A stretch of 24,051 bases of DNA from positions 1 to 24,051 of the forward strand of contig JBEIRG010000017.1 in the NCBI GenBank assembly GCA_040376155.1, written 5' to 3'. Numbering within the stretch: the first letter of the stretch is position 1; every line of letters starts with the position of its first letter. Both the position numbers and the translations under genes were made by a program. This DNA is from CADCWF01 sp903864575. GTDB taxonomy: Bacteria > Chloroflexota > Chloroflexia > Thermomicrobiales > UBA6265. Below the pieces are notes generated by a model that was given only the letters and a program-made list of their open reading frames with translations, did no database searches and was not told the origin of the DNA. This document shows positions 1 to 7,256 of this stretch, piece after piece.

Positions 1-1
1 A

Positions 2-1552
2 TCAGCGGAGGAAGCGATCATCGCCCGAACCCTCGACGGGATGATCCTCAGCTGGAACGCGGGCGCGGAGCGGCTGTTCGGCTACACGGCGATGGAGATG
101 ATCGGCCAGCCCGTCGCGAAGTTGATCCCGGCCGATGAGCTCGTCGTAGCCGAGCAGGCGAACGGGGAAGTGGCGGATGGGAGCTTCGTCGGTCCGATCG
201 AAGCCCTGCGAGTGCGCCGGGATGGCTCACTAGTCGATGTCGCCTACACGCTCTCGCCAATCCGTGACGAAGCGGGCGAGACGATCGCGACCGTGGCGAT
301 CGCCCGTGACTTCACGGAGCCGATGGCCGTGCGCGAGGCATTGCGCCGGGCCAACGAGGATCTCGAACGACGGGTCGCCGAGCGGACGCATGAGCTCTCC
401 GACGTCAATGAGCGGCTCTCCACAAACCTGAAGGATCTCGAGACGGCGCAGGCGCGGCTGCGGGAGCAGGCGAAGGCATTTCAGGAGCAGGCGCACCTGC
501 TCGACCTCGCCCATGACGCGATCCTGGTCACGGACGCGCGGACCGGGGCGATTACCTACTGGAACCAGGGGGCGCAGGAGGTCTATGGCTGGCGCGAGGA
601 GGAGGTCGAAGGCCGAGGGGTGGAGGACGTGCTGAAGCCAATCTACCCCGAGCACTCGGAGAACATCCGGCGCGAGTTGTATGCCACCGGCGCCTGGGCG
701 GGCGATCTCGAGCACCAGCGGCGCGATGGCTCGCGCATCAAGGTCGAAAGCCGCTGGGCGCTCGAGCGGGATGACGAGGGCAGGCCGCGGACGATCATGA
801 CGATCAACCGCGACCTGACCGAGCGCGAGGCCCTGCTCTTCTCGGTGCAGGCCAGCGAGCAGCGCGTTCGTGAACTCGCGGAAATGCGCGACGACTTCGT
901 CGCCATGGCCGCGCATGAAATGGCCTCCCCGGTCGCCGCCATCCGCTGGTTCGCGGAAGTGCTCGGCATGGGCGAGATGTCCGCGGATGAAGCCAGCCAT
1001 GCGTCGAAAACCATCGTCGCCGAGGCGGAGATGCTGCAGACGCTGCTCGACGACGTGCGCGCGATCGCCAAGATCGATACCGATGATTTCTCGGTGAAAC
1101 CGCGGGCGATTGACCTCGGGGTGCTTGTCCGCAATGCCGAGGCGCACGCAAAGTCGCTTCCAGGCAACCACCCGTTCACGTTCGAGATCGATACGCAGGG
1201 ACTGGTGACGGCGGACGACAAGCGGATCGGGCAGGTGCTGCGGAACCTGATGAACAACGCCGCCAAGTACACTCCGCCGGGCACGCCGGTCACCCTGCGG
1301 ATGCTGGACCGGGGCGACCGGGTGGAGATCGAGGTCGCCGATGAGGGACCGGGAATCTCCGCTGAGGACCAGCAGGTGATCTTCGAGAAGTACCGCCGGG
1401 GAGCCCAGACGGTCGGCAAGAAGGTTCACGGCGCGGGTATCGGGCTCTACGTGTGCAGCCGCATCGTGGCGGCCCACGGGAGCACGCTCACCGTCGAAAG
1501 CGAGCCGGGAACGGGAGCGACGTTCCGGTTCGATCTGCCGCGCGTCCCCTGA
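2..1552 (+). CDS. PAS-domain sensor histidine kinase (5' end outside window)
   Basis: Sensor kinase that would autophosphorylate on histidine and pass the phosphate to a response regulator, very likely the one encoded next. The frame is open from the first bases and already encodes PAS sequence (AIIARTLDGMILSWN), so the true start lies upstream. Counting from position 2, a partial PAS domain covers about residues 1-105. A coiled-coil-like segment rich in E, R and L follows (about 110-165), then a second PAS (about 165-285, with ITYWNQGAQEVYGW), HisKA (about 290-355) and HATPase (about 395-515). The H-box reads AAHEMASPVAAI, with the phosphoacceptor His codon at 914-916. N-box (RNLMNNAAKYTPPG), G1 (ADEGPGIS) and G2 (GAGIGLY) are intact, so it should be active. 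No membrane segment is visible in this part, which points to a cytoplasmic sensor unless the missing N-terminus adds one. The ligand is unknown. Confidence 0.93.
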   Translation, partial: SAEEAIIARTLDGMILSWNAGAERLFGYTAMEMIGQPVAKLIPADELVVAEQANGEVADGSFVGPIEALRVRRDGSLVDVAYTLSPIRDEAGETIATVAIARDFTEPMAVREALRRANEDLERRVAERTHELSDVNERLSTNLKDLETAQARLREQAKAFQEQAHLLDLAHDAILVTDARTGAITYWNQGAQEVYGWREEEVEGRGVEDVLKPIYPEHSENIRRELYATGAWAGDLEHQRRDGSRIKVESRWALERDDEGRPRTIMTINRDLTEREALLFSVQASEQRVRELAEMRDDFVAMAAHEMASPVAAIRWFAEVLGMGEMSADEASHASKTIVAEAEMLQTLLDDVRAIAKIDTDDFSVKPRAIDLGVLVRNAEAHAKSLPGNHPFTFEIDTQGLVTADDKRIGQVLRNLMNNAAKYTPPGTPVTLRMLDRGDRVEIEVADEGPGISAEDQQVIFEKYRRGAQTVGKKVHGAGIGLYVCSRIVAAHGSTLTVESEPGTGATFRFDLPRVP

Positions 1553-1575
1553 CCGTCCGGCCCGCGGCCCCGCCG

Positions 1576-1605
1576 CTGACGGATGGCGCGGCAACAGGCC
1601 ATAAT
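1576..1605 (+). promoter_or_regulatory. Candidate promoter for the response regulator
   Basis: CTGACG at 1576-1581 (four of six matches to TTGACA) and CATAAT at 1600-1605 (five of six to TATAAT) are separated by 18 bases. A short hairpin follows in the leader (GCGGCA at 1620-1625, TGCCGC at 1630-1635). It implies that the regulator can be transcribed apart from the kinase gene. This rests on pattern only. Confidence 0.35.
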
Positions 1606-1666
1606 GCCGGGAGATTGATGCGGCAACCATGCCGCGGAGCGCTGGCCCGGGGGGCCTTCAGGGCAG

Positions 1667-2338
1667 GTGGTGGCGATGTCGGACGAGAGACCGGTCAAGG
1701 TCCTGCTGGTCGACGATCACGCGGCGTTCCGCGAGCCGCTGGCGTTCATGCTCGGCCGTCAGGAAGGGCTCGAGGTCGTCGCGCAGGCGGGGTCGGTGGC
1801 GGAGGCGAAGCCGCTGCTGGACCAGCCGGATATCGCGGTGCTCGACCTGCACCTTGGCGACGGTGAGGGCATCGATCTCATTCGCCAGCTGCGGGCGGTG
1901 AATCCGAAGTGCCGCGTACTTCTGCTGACGGCGGCGACCGACATGGAAGATCGCGCTCGCGCGGTCGAGGCTGGCGCCGATGGCGTGATGTACAAGTCCT
2001 CGTCGGTAACGGATGTGATCGAAGCGATCCGCAAGCTCTCGGCTGGCGAGGCGTTGCTTGCGCAGGGCGAGGTGATCGATCTGCTGCGCTACGCCGCCCA
2101 GAAGCGCGAACGCGACTGGAGCGCCAAGTCCTCCCTCGAGCGGCTCACCCCGCGTGAGCGGCAGGTGCTGGAAGAGGTTGCCAAAGGACTGAGCGACAAG
2201 GAAATCGCCCTCGCGCTCTCCGTCAGTCACGAGACCGTTCGGACGCACATGGTGAATATCCTCGGCAAGCTCGGCGTGGAGTCGCGGTTGCAGGCGCTGT
2301 TGCAGGCCGTCCGATATGGACTCATCAAGCTCGAATGA
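1667..2338 (+). CDS. NarL/LuxR-family response regulator
   Basis: Two-domain transcription regulator, probably the partner of the kinase that ends 114 bases upstream. The receiver domain (about residues 9-125) carries the acidic pair D16/D17, the phosphoacceptor D60 in VLDLHLGDG, a Thr in LLLTAA and K110. A LuxR-type helix-turn-helix occupies about residues 155-220 (LTPRERQVLEEVAKGLSDKE, then SVSHETVRTHMVNILGKLGV). The size of 223 residues is normal for the family. The GTG at 1667 and the ATG at 1676 are both possible starts; the ATG gives the more usual N-terminus (MSDERPVKVLLVDD). Target genes cannot be read from the sequence. Confidence 0.93.
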   Translation: MVAMSDERPVKVLLVDDHAAFREPLAFMLGRQEGLEVVAQAGSVAEAKPLLDQPDIAVLDLHLGDGEGIDLIRQLRAVNPKCRVLLLTAATDMEDRARAVEAGADGVMYKSSSVTDVIEAIRKLSAGEALLAQGEVIDLLRYAAQKRERDWSAKSSLERLTPRERQVLEEVAKGLSDKEIALALSVSHETVRTHMVNILGKLGVESRLQALLQAVRYGLIKLE

Positions 2339-2361
2339 CTGCTCGACCCCCGGGCAAGGAA

Positions 2362-2389
2362 GAACGGGCGGCCATGCGGCCGCCCGTTC
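2362..2389. terminator. Bidirectional hairpin terminator between convergent genes
   Basis: A perfect 12-bp stem (GAACGGGCGGCC / GGCCGCCCGTTC) closes on an ATGC loop. It lies 23 bases after the regulator stop and 25 bases past the stop of the convergent minus-strand gene. On the minus strand the stem is followed by TTCCTTG, a weak T-tract; on the plus strand there is no T-run. It probably insulates both transcripts. Confidence 0.7.
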
Positions 2390-2414
2390 GTGATGTTCGG
2401 CGGCGACGGGGAAC

Positions 2415-3395
2415 CTATGCTCCCGTCTCCATCATGCTCTCGCAGGCGATGCCGTCGCGGTCGCGGTCGATGGAATCAATCAGGGCGTCGGGAGCATCGA
2501 GGGCCCCTGCGTCCTCGTAGGCGGTCTGGGCGTCATACCAGGTGGTGAAATCGCCGCAGGCAAGCGGCGCCGCCGGCTCGCCCTCGCGTGTGATGTCGCC
2601 GGGCGCCGCCGAAGCGCCGCCGTCGCCGAGGGTGGTCGCGCCGCCGCTCGAAGCAGAGATGGAGCCGGTGTCTCCGTCCGTCGCGTCGCTGCCTTGCCCG
2701 CGAGCGGGCGGCGGCGGCTCCGGAGAATCGGCGGCTCCGGAATCCGTCTCGATCTGCTGCTCCGAGGTGATCTCGTCTTCCGGGGAGCGCTCGGTGGACT
2801 GCCGGGTCGATTCGTTGGAGATGCCGCTACGGTTTTCGCGGTCGAGCGGGTCGGAGTCGGTCCAGAAAAGCTCCTCGCCGTCTCCGTAGCCGTCACCGTC
2901 GGTGTCGAACTGCAAGGGATCGGTGTCGAAGACGTTTACTTCGTCGCCGTCAGCGACGCCGTCCTCGTCGGTGTCAGGGTTTTCCGGGTCGAGCCCGGCG
3001 TCGGGTTCGAGGGCATCCTGGTAATTGTCACCGTCGCGGTCACCTTCGGACGGCGTCGGAGCAACCTCGCCGCCGGTGTCGCCGGCTGAATCGGAGGGAG
3101 CGCGGCCCTGGGTGCGGTCGCGGCTCGCAGCCGCCCCGTCGGTCGCGCCGGACACGGTCTGCGACGGACCGGCGTCGTTGCTGACATCGATCACGGTTCC
3201 GGGCGGGAGGCTGGAAATGTCCCCGAGGTAGATGTCCCCTCCGTCGTTGTTGGCGATCGTGCCCCGGCCTGCGCCAGAGTTGTCGCCGTCGGCGTTGATG
3301 ACGATGGGAGCGTCCTGGGCGAGTGTGGGAGCAGCCAGCAGGGAGAGGGACAAGCCTGCCCCGATGGCGCGTGCGAGCAACCGGCGTCGATACAT
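2415..3395 (-). CDS. Exported protein with TSP3-type calcium repeats and C-terminal Excalibur domain
   Basis: Predicted extracellular calcium-binding protein of unknown role, 326 residues. The ATG at 3395 is chosen because GGAGG lies 8 bases upstream and it opens a Sec signal peptide (RRRLLARAIGAG, hydrophobic core, APTLAQ just before residue 28). An in-frame upstream ATG at 3437 has no ribosome site. Residues about 118-187 hold thrombospondin type 3-like Asp repeats (GDRDGDNYQD, DTDEDGVADGDE, DTDGDGYGDGEE). A low-complexity Ser/Glu/Pro linker follows, then an Excalibur domain near residues 284-322 with the diagnostic DRDRDGIACES. Excalibur domains are known from surface proteins and share the EF-hand-like DxDxDG loop. 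The gene sits alone, preceded by a large palindrome over its likely transcription start. Confidence 0.85.
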   Translation of the reverse strand: MYRRRLLARAIGAGLSLSLLAAPTLAQDAPIVINADGDNSGAGRGTIANNDGGDIYLGDISSLPPGTVIDVSNDAGPSQTVSGATDGAAASRDRTQGRAPSDSAGDTGGEVAPTPSEGDRDGDNYQDALEPDAGLDPENPDTDEDGVADGDEVNVFDTDPLQFDTDGDGYGDGEELFWTDSDPLDRENRSGISNESTRQSTERSPEDEITSEQQIETDSGAADSPEPPPPARGQGSDATDGDTGSISASSGGATTLGDGGASAAPGDITREGEPAAPLACGDFTTWYDAQTAYEDAGALDAPDALIDSIDRDRDGIACESMMETGA

Positions 3396-3412
3396 GACAG
3401 AACCTCCGCGAG

Positions 3413-3441
3413 GTGTACGTACTTTATGTTCGTACACTATA
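3413..3441 (-). promoter_or_regulatory. Palindromic operator and -10 box for the Excalibur protein gene
   Basis: GTGTACGTAC (3413-3422) and GTTCGTACAC (3428-3437) form a 25-base inverted repeat with one mismatch pair around TTTAT. On the minus strand a -10-like TATAGT (complement of 3436-3441) overlaps its edge, which would put transcription start inside the palindrome. No -35 box is recognisable. Known repressors of TetR type bind palindromes of this size; which regulator acts here cannot be told. Confidence 0.5.
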
Positions 3442-3595
3442 CCATCCGGGTTGTGGTGATCCGGGACGCGGGGGAATCCGCAGGAACGCGGCGCAGGAGC
3501 TGGGCCATTGCCGCTATCTCATGGAACGCCGAAGCGGGCCGTGAGGTTTCACCGGCCTCCGACGGGGATGAAGCGGCATCGGACGGGGACGCTGA

Positions 3596-3850
3596 TCAGC
3601 GCTGGCGCGATTCCTCGATCTGGTTGAGATCCAGGAGTTCGATGCCCTCGTCGATCGCCTCGGCGATGAGGTGGACGATTGCCTGGGCGCGGTCGCCATC
3701 GATGGCCTCGGCGAGCACGATCTCCTGCTCCCATGCATGGGCCATGATCCGGATGCGCGGGTCGGTTTTCGAAATCTGCTGGTAGCGGATGTGGGCGACC
3801 TTGTCGAGGTTGACGAGGGTCGGCCAGTGCTGGCTCGTGACGATCCACAT
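3596..3850 (-). CDS. Small conserved-looking protein of unknown function
   Basis: An 84-residue acidic soluble protein that I do not recognise with certainty. It begins MWIVTSQHWPTLVNLDKVAH. The hydrophobic start with the LVNLDKV stretch resembles small uncharacterised bacterial proteins, but no catalytic motif is visible. The C-terminal half (about residues 45-80) is predicted helical and rich in Ala, Glu and Asp. A plausible ribosome site, GGAG, lies 10 bases before the ATG. It is 26 bases downstream of the membrane glycosyltransferase gene on the same strand, so the two could be co-transcribed. Coding potential is supported by frame composition and ribosome site only. Confidence 0.6.
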   Translation of the reverse strand: MWIVTSQHWPTLVNLDKVAHIRYQQISKTDPRIRIMAHAWEQEIVLAEAIDGDRAQAIVHLIAEAIDEGIELLDLNQIEESRQR

Positions 3851-3876
3851 GGCGGCAGTCTCCGGGGTTGGATCGC

Positions 3877-5199
3877 TCAGGCGGCGGGCGTGACGTCATG
3901 ATCGGTGGTAGAGCGCCTCCCATGCAAGCGGTCCCGCAGACGGGGCCACGCCCAACCCGCGAGCGCGCCGAGGGCGATCGCTCCGAGCAATGCCATCGGC
4001 GCGTGGTAGCGGTCGAACTCCGAACGCATCCCGAGAATGGTCACGGCAACCTGACCGCCGAGGGTCACGAACGCGAGCGTGGCCGGGGAGCGCAGACCCT
4101 GCCGGAGGGCGGAAGTCCACCAGACCGCAATTCCGCCAAGCGCGGCAATCATCTCGAGCGGCGGGGGCGCGGGACGTTTGCCGAGAAGAGGTTCCAGGGC
4201 CATGCCGACGGCGCCGAGGATCGAGTAGCGCTGGGTGAAGTTCTCGGCGACCCGTCGCAGCGCCTCGAATCGGGTGGGCACCGCCATGACCGGCCAGTCG
4301 GTCGCCTGCGCGCGCATTTCCCGGACACGGAAGGCGAACAGGTTGCGGGTGCGGTCGACGGGATCGGGCCAGAAATAGGGATAACATCCGAGGAAGACGG
4401 CGGTGGTGATGAGCGGCGTTGCGGCGAGCAACCACCCGAGTCGGTCCCGCGGGATGTCGCGGCGCGACTGCCAGTCGAGGAAAAGCAGCCAGCAGCCGAG
4501 GGCGCCCAGCGGAATGGAGGCGAGCAGCGGGCTCAGCTTGTTCCCTGCGCCGAGGCCAAGCGCGACTCCGAGGGCGAGCCCGCGCAGGATCGTCGGTTTC
4601 TCGGCGAGCCGGGCGGCGCAGAGGGTGGCGAGGGCGACAAGAAGCGTGAAGGAGGCATCCGACGTCGCGAGCGATCCAAGGTACGCAGGAAAAGGATGGA
4701 GCGCATAGGCGACGCCGCCCAGGAATGCCCCGGCCGACGTGGTGACATGCCGGCCGATCGCCCAGACGCACCCTGCCGAGAGCGCGATCAGCAGCGCGGA
4801 GAAGCGCCGCGCCGCGGCGAGGTCGGCCTGATCGGGCATGTTGCCGCGAGCGATGTTCTTCTGCCATCCGGCATCGTCATGCCAGGTGAAGTTCCAGGGG
4901 CCGTTGGTGTCGAGGTCGCGGCCCTGCAGCAGCAGACCGAGCCCGGTGACATACGAGCCGACCGGAGGTTGGCCGCGGGTGCGATAGGAGTCCCGCCAGA
5001 CCGGGCCGAATGGATCGGCGAGAGCGGAGAGGTAGTGGGCCCGGCTGATCCACCGGCTCTCGTCGGGATTGAAGCCGGTGTGCGGGACGTGCAGCAGTGC
5101 GTTGACCAGCGCCAGCGCGACGATCAGCGCGCAGGGCATCCAGGGCGGGATGCGGAATCGCAGGGGAGGGCGGGCGGAGGCCCGTTCCGTTTCATTCAC
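3877..5199 (-). CDS. GT-C family membrane glycosyltransferase (PMT/ArnT-like, GT39 type)
   Basis: Integral membrane protein of 440 residues that would transfer a sugar from a polyprenyl-phosphate donor on the outer face of the membrane. After a short cytoplasmic start there is a transmembrane helix (about 21-39), then the acidic motif GFNPDESRW (D46, E47) at the place where GT-C enzymes keep their catalytic Asp/Glu in the first external loop. Eight or more further hydrophobic segments follow (for example near 133-150, 180-195, 205-240, 255-272, 400-420). Acceptor and sugar are unknown. The start is a GTG with no Shine-Dalgarno sequence, but a -10-like TACACT (complement of 5207-5212) ends only 7 bases upstream, so the message may be leaderless. 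The Arg-rich end (WPRLRDRLHGRR) is a typical cytoplasmic tail. Confidence 0.82.
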   Translation of the reverse strand: MNETERASARPPLRFRIPPWMPCALIVALALVNALLHVPHTGFNPDESRWISRAHYLSALADPFGPVWRDSYRTRGQPPVGSYVTGLGLLLQGRDLDTNGPWNFTWHDDAGWQKNIARGNMPDQADLAAARRFSALLIALSAGCVWAIGRHVTTSAGAFLGGVAYALHPFPAYLGSLATSDASFTLLVALATLCAARLAEKPTILRGLALGVALGLGAGNKLSPLLASIPLGALGCWLLFLDWQSRRDIPRDRLGWLLAATPLITTAVFLGCYPYFWPDPVDRTRNLFAFRVREMRAQATDWPVMAVPTRFEALRRVAENFTQRYSILGAVGMALEPLLGKRPAPPPLEMIAALGGIAVWWTSALRQGLRSPATLAFVTLGGQVAVTILGMRSEFDRYHAPMALLGAIALGALAGWAWPRLRDRLHGRRSTTDHDVTPAA

Positions 5200-5332
5200 G
5201 GCGGGGAGTGTACCGGGAGGCTGCTATTTTTCGCCGGCGTGTATCGTTCCGCACGAAAGGGGATCGACTCGCATCCCCGCGACGCTGCGGAGCGCGACAG
5301 GATCCGCGAACGAATCGAGGAGAGTAACTGGC

Positions 5333-5575
5333 ATGGCAGGTCTCGGCTGGCAGGAACTGGTGATCGTCCTGGTGATCGTGTTGATCATCTTCGGCGCTGG
5401 AAAGTTGCCGTCGGTGGCGAAGTCGCTCGGTCAGGGCGTCCGGGAGTTCAAGACCGAGGCGGAAAGCGGCGTTCTTGGTGAGACGAACCCGGCTGGCGCG
5501 ATCGATGCAGCGGCCGCCGATGTCAACGCCGCGACTCGCGCCGCGCAGGAGACCGTGGACCCCGCCCGCGTCTAG
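5333..5575 (+). CDS. tatA: Twin-arginine translocase subunit TatA
   Basis: Pore-forming subunit of the Tat pathway, which exports folded proteins. The 80-residue product has the standard layout: a short N-terminus (MAGLGWQE), one hydrophobic helix (about residues 8-22), the FGAGKLP hinge, then an amphipathic helix (SVAKSLGQGVREFK) and a polar Ala/Asp-rich tail. The ATG at 5333 is preceded by GAGGAGAG at 9-16 bases; longer upstream frames lack this signal. No tatC lies beside it, so the gene is a single unit closed by its own terminator. Two other genes in this window encode probable Tat substrates (the HAD phosphatase and the secretory lipase). TatA is preferred to TatB because of the length and the FGxxKLP form of the hinge. 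Confidence 0.9.
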   Translation: MAGLGWQELVIVLVIVLIIFGAGKLPSVAKSLGQGVREFKTEAESGVLGETNPAGAIDAAAADVNAATRAAQETVDPARV

Positions 5576-5596
5576 CAGGCGGGACGCACGCGGACG

Positions 5597-5634
5597 CCGC
5601 CCTGACCCCGGTTCGCCGGGGCGGGGCGGTTTTT
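5597..5634 (+). terminator. Intrinsic terminator after tatA
   Basis: A two-part stem (CCGCCC with GGGCGG outside, CCCCGG-TTCG-CCGGGG inside) is followed directly by TTTTT at 5630-5634. The tetraloop and T-run make this the clearest rho-independent terminator of the window. It separates tatA from the flavoenzyme genes. Confidence 0.88.
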
Positions 5635-5655
5635 CGTGGCGCCGGCGCGGGTGTA

Positions 5656-5667
5656 GGCTATCCTGCC
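5656..5667 (+). promoter_or_regulatory. Candidate -10 promoter element for the flavoenzyme gene
   Basis: GGCTATCCTGCC, with TATCCT at 5659-5664 as the presumed -10 hexamer, lies 50 bases before the chosen ATG. The identical 12-mer occurs upstream of the zinc-ribbon gene (23907-23918, minus strand) and GGCTATCCT recurs before the HAD gene. No good -35 box is present. Confidence 0.45.
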
Positions 5668-5714
5668 GGGACAGACAGGGACAGCCGTCGATGGCGTGGA
5701 ACAGGAGCAGGACG

Positions 5715-7253
5715 ATGCGGAAACGGGCGTCGTTGGTCATCGTGGGAGCGGGGATCGTCGGAGCAACCGCCGCCTGGCACCTCGCGCGCCGCGGATGGAC
5801 CGATATCGTCGTGCTCGAACAGGGACCATTCCCGAAGACCGGCGGGTCGTCATCCCATGCGCCGGGAATCGTCTTCCAGACCTCTGGCAGCAAGATCCTG
5901 ACCACCTTTGCGAAGGAGACAGTCGCCCACCTGGCGGCGACCGATCTTGACGGGCAGCCCTGCTGGTACGGCGTCGGCAGCCTCGAGGTAGCCGAAACGC
6001 CGGCGCGGATGGAGGATCTGAAGCGCAAACTCGGCTGGGCTCATTCGTGGGGCGTGGCCGGGGCAGCGCTGCTTACTTCGGAGCAGGCTGTCGAGAAAAT
6101 GCCCTGGATCGATCCCTCGGTCATTCTCGGCGCGTACTGGGTGCCGGGCGACGGCGTCGCCAAGCCGGTGCGCGCGGTGGAGGCGATGATCCGCGACTGC
6201 GGCGCCGCGGTGGAGGTGCACGACCGGTGCCCGGTGATCGGGATCGAGCAGGCAAATGGCCGGGTGACCGGGGTCGTCACGCCGCGGGGGACGATTGCGA
6301 CCGACCGGGTGCTGGTCTGTGCGGGCATCTGGGGGCCGAAGATCGGCCGGTTCGCCGGCGTGCCGGTGCCGCTGATGCCGGTGGAGCACCAGTTCGTGTG
6401 GACCGCGCCCATGCCGGAGTTCGCGAACGCGGACCGCGAGGCGCTGTGGCCCGTGCTCCGCCACCAGGACCGCGATCTCTACTTCCGTCACCGGGACGAC
6501 CACTTCGCGGTGGGGTCCTACCAGCATGAGCCGGTGCTGGTCGATGCCGCGGAGATACGCGCCCATGGCGAGCCGGATGACATGCCCGCGAGCAACGCCT
6601 TCAACCGGGAAACCTTCGCGCAGGCCTGGGAGGATGCCCGCCGCCTGTTGCCTTTCCTCGAGGCCGCCGAGGAGCGGGAATCGCTGAACGGCATGTTCTC
6701 CTTCACTCCTGACGGGATGCCGCTCCTGGGTGAAAGCGCTCACCTGCGCGGATTCTGGAGCGCGATGGCGATCTGGATCACCCATTCGGCGGGGGCGGCT
6801 CGCGCGGTGGCTGAGTGGTTGACCGAAGGACGCCCTGCCGAGGACATGCGCGATTGCGACATCAACCGCTTCGAGCCGCACGCGATGACCCGCTCGTACA
6901 TCCGGGCGCGGGGCGCACAGCAGTACCGCGAGGTCTACGATGTCATTCACCCGCTGCAACCGATGGAGGAGCCCCGGCCGCTCAGGACGACCCCGTTCCA
7001 CCAGCAGCAGCGCGAGCTTGGCGCGGTTTTCTTCGAGTCGCGCGGCTGGGAGCTCGCCCGCTGGTACGGCGCGAATTCCCAGCTTCTGGAGCGATTCCCT
7101 GTTGCCGAGCGGCCCGGATGGTCCGGGCGGTTCTGGTCCCCGATTTCGGGGGCCGAGCACCGGGCGACGCGCGACGGCGTTGCGATGTTCGACATGAGCG
7201 CGTTGCCGAAGATCGAGGTTGCCGGTGCGGGCGCGGCGGCGTTTCTCGAGTAG
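5715..7253 (+). CDS. Dimethylglycine/sarcosine dehydrogenase-type FAD oxidoreductase, N-terminal part (ends at in-frame TAG)
   Basis: Flavoprotein of the DMGDH/SarDH family, which oxidatively demethylates N-methyl glycines and passes the one-carbon unit to tetrahydrofolate. The ATG at 5715 is chosen for AGGAG 7 bases upstream; ATG 5691 is an alternative. The product has 512 residues. VIVGAGIVGATAAWHLARRG (about 8-27) is the FAD-binding fold, and H48 in GGSSSHAPG matches the family His that can bind FAD covalently. The DAO barrel runs to about 380, followed by the FAO_M linker and the first part of the folate-binding GcvT domain from about residue 430. The frame stops at TAG 7251-7253 inside that GcvT domain, and the same frame continues with the next 300 codons. 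The two parts together (about 813 codons) match a normal full-length enzyme. The exact substrate cannot be told. Confidence 0.85.
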   Translation: MRKRASLVIVGAGIVGATAAWHLARRGWTDIVVLEQGPFPKTGGSSSHAPGIVFQTSGSKILTTFAKETVAHLAATDLDGQPCWYGVGSLEVAETPARMEDLKRKLGWAHSWGVAGAALLTSEQAVEKMPWIDPSVILGAYWVPGDGVAKPVRAVEAMIRDCGAAVEVHDRCPVIGIEQANGRVTGVVTPRGTIATDRVLVCAGIWGPKIGRFAGVPVPLMPVEHQFVWTAPMPEFANADREALWPVLRHQDRDLYFRHRDDHFAVGSYQHEPVLVDAAEIRAHGEPDDMPASNAFNRETFAQAWEDARRLLPFLEAAEERESLNGMFSFTPDGMPLLGESAHLRGFWSAMAIWITHSAGAARAVAEWLTEGRPAEDMRDCDINRFEPHAMTRSYIRARGAQQYREVYDVIHPLQPMEEPRPLRTTPFHQQQRELGAVFFESRGWELARWYGANSQLLERFPVAERPGWSGRFWSPISGAEHRATRDGVAMFDMSALPKIEVAGAGAAAFLE

Positions 7254-7256
7254 ATG
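7251..7256 (+). other. In-frame TAG|ATG junction splitting the flavoenzyme
   Basis: The stop TAG at 7251-7253 is followed at once by ATG at 7254 in the same frame. Reading through it gives an unbroken family-like sequence (AAAFLE-x-MCSAKVARKVGS), consistent with a single substitution such as CAG to TAG and no length change. No Shine-Dalgarno sequence precedes the ATG. Confidence 0.85.

Noticed and set aside
230..1630. Minus-strand open frame opposite the histidine kinase
   Set aside because: The plus strand encodes complete HisKA and HATPase motifs; the minus product has shadow-like composition and no start signal.
3560..3601. Two GACGGGGA copies and a 12-base palindrome CGCTGATCAGCG at the end of the small protein gene
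   Set aside because: The copies are too short to be a meaningful repeat, and the palindrome covers the stop codon without a T-run, so I see no function.
3868..5481. Plus-strand open frame opposite the glycosyltransferase
   Set aside because: Its product is low-complexity, rich in Arg, Gly and Glu, as expected for the complement of a hydrophobic membrane protein gene; it also runs over the start of tatA in another frame.
7251..7253. Pyrrolysine at the TAG codon
   Set aside because: Pyrrolysine is known from methylamine methyltransferases, not from this flavoenzyme family, and no pyl gene or amber suppressor tRNA is seen in the window; a nonsense change or a split gene is simpler.
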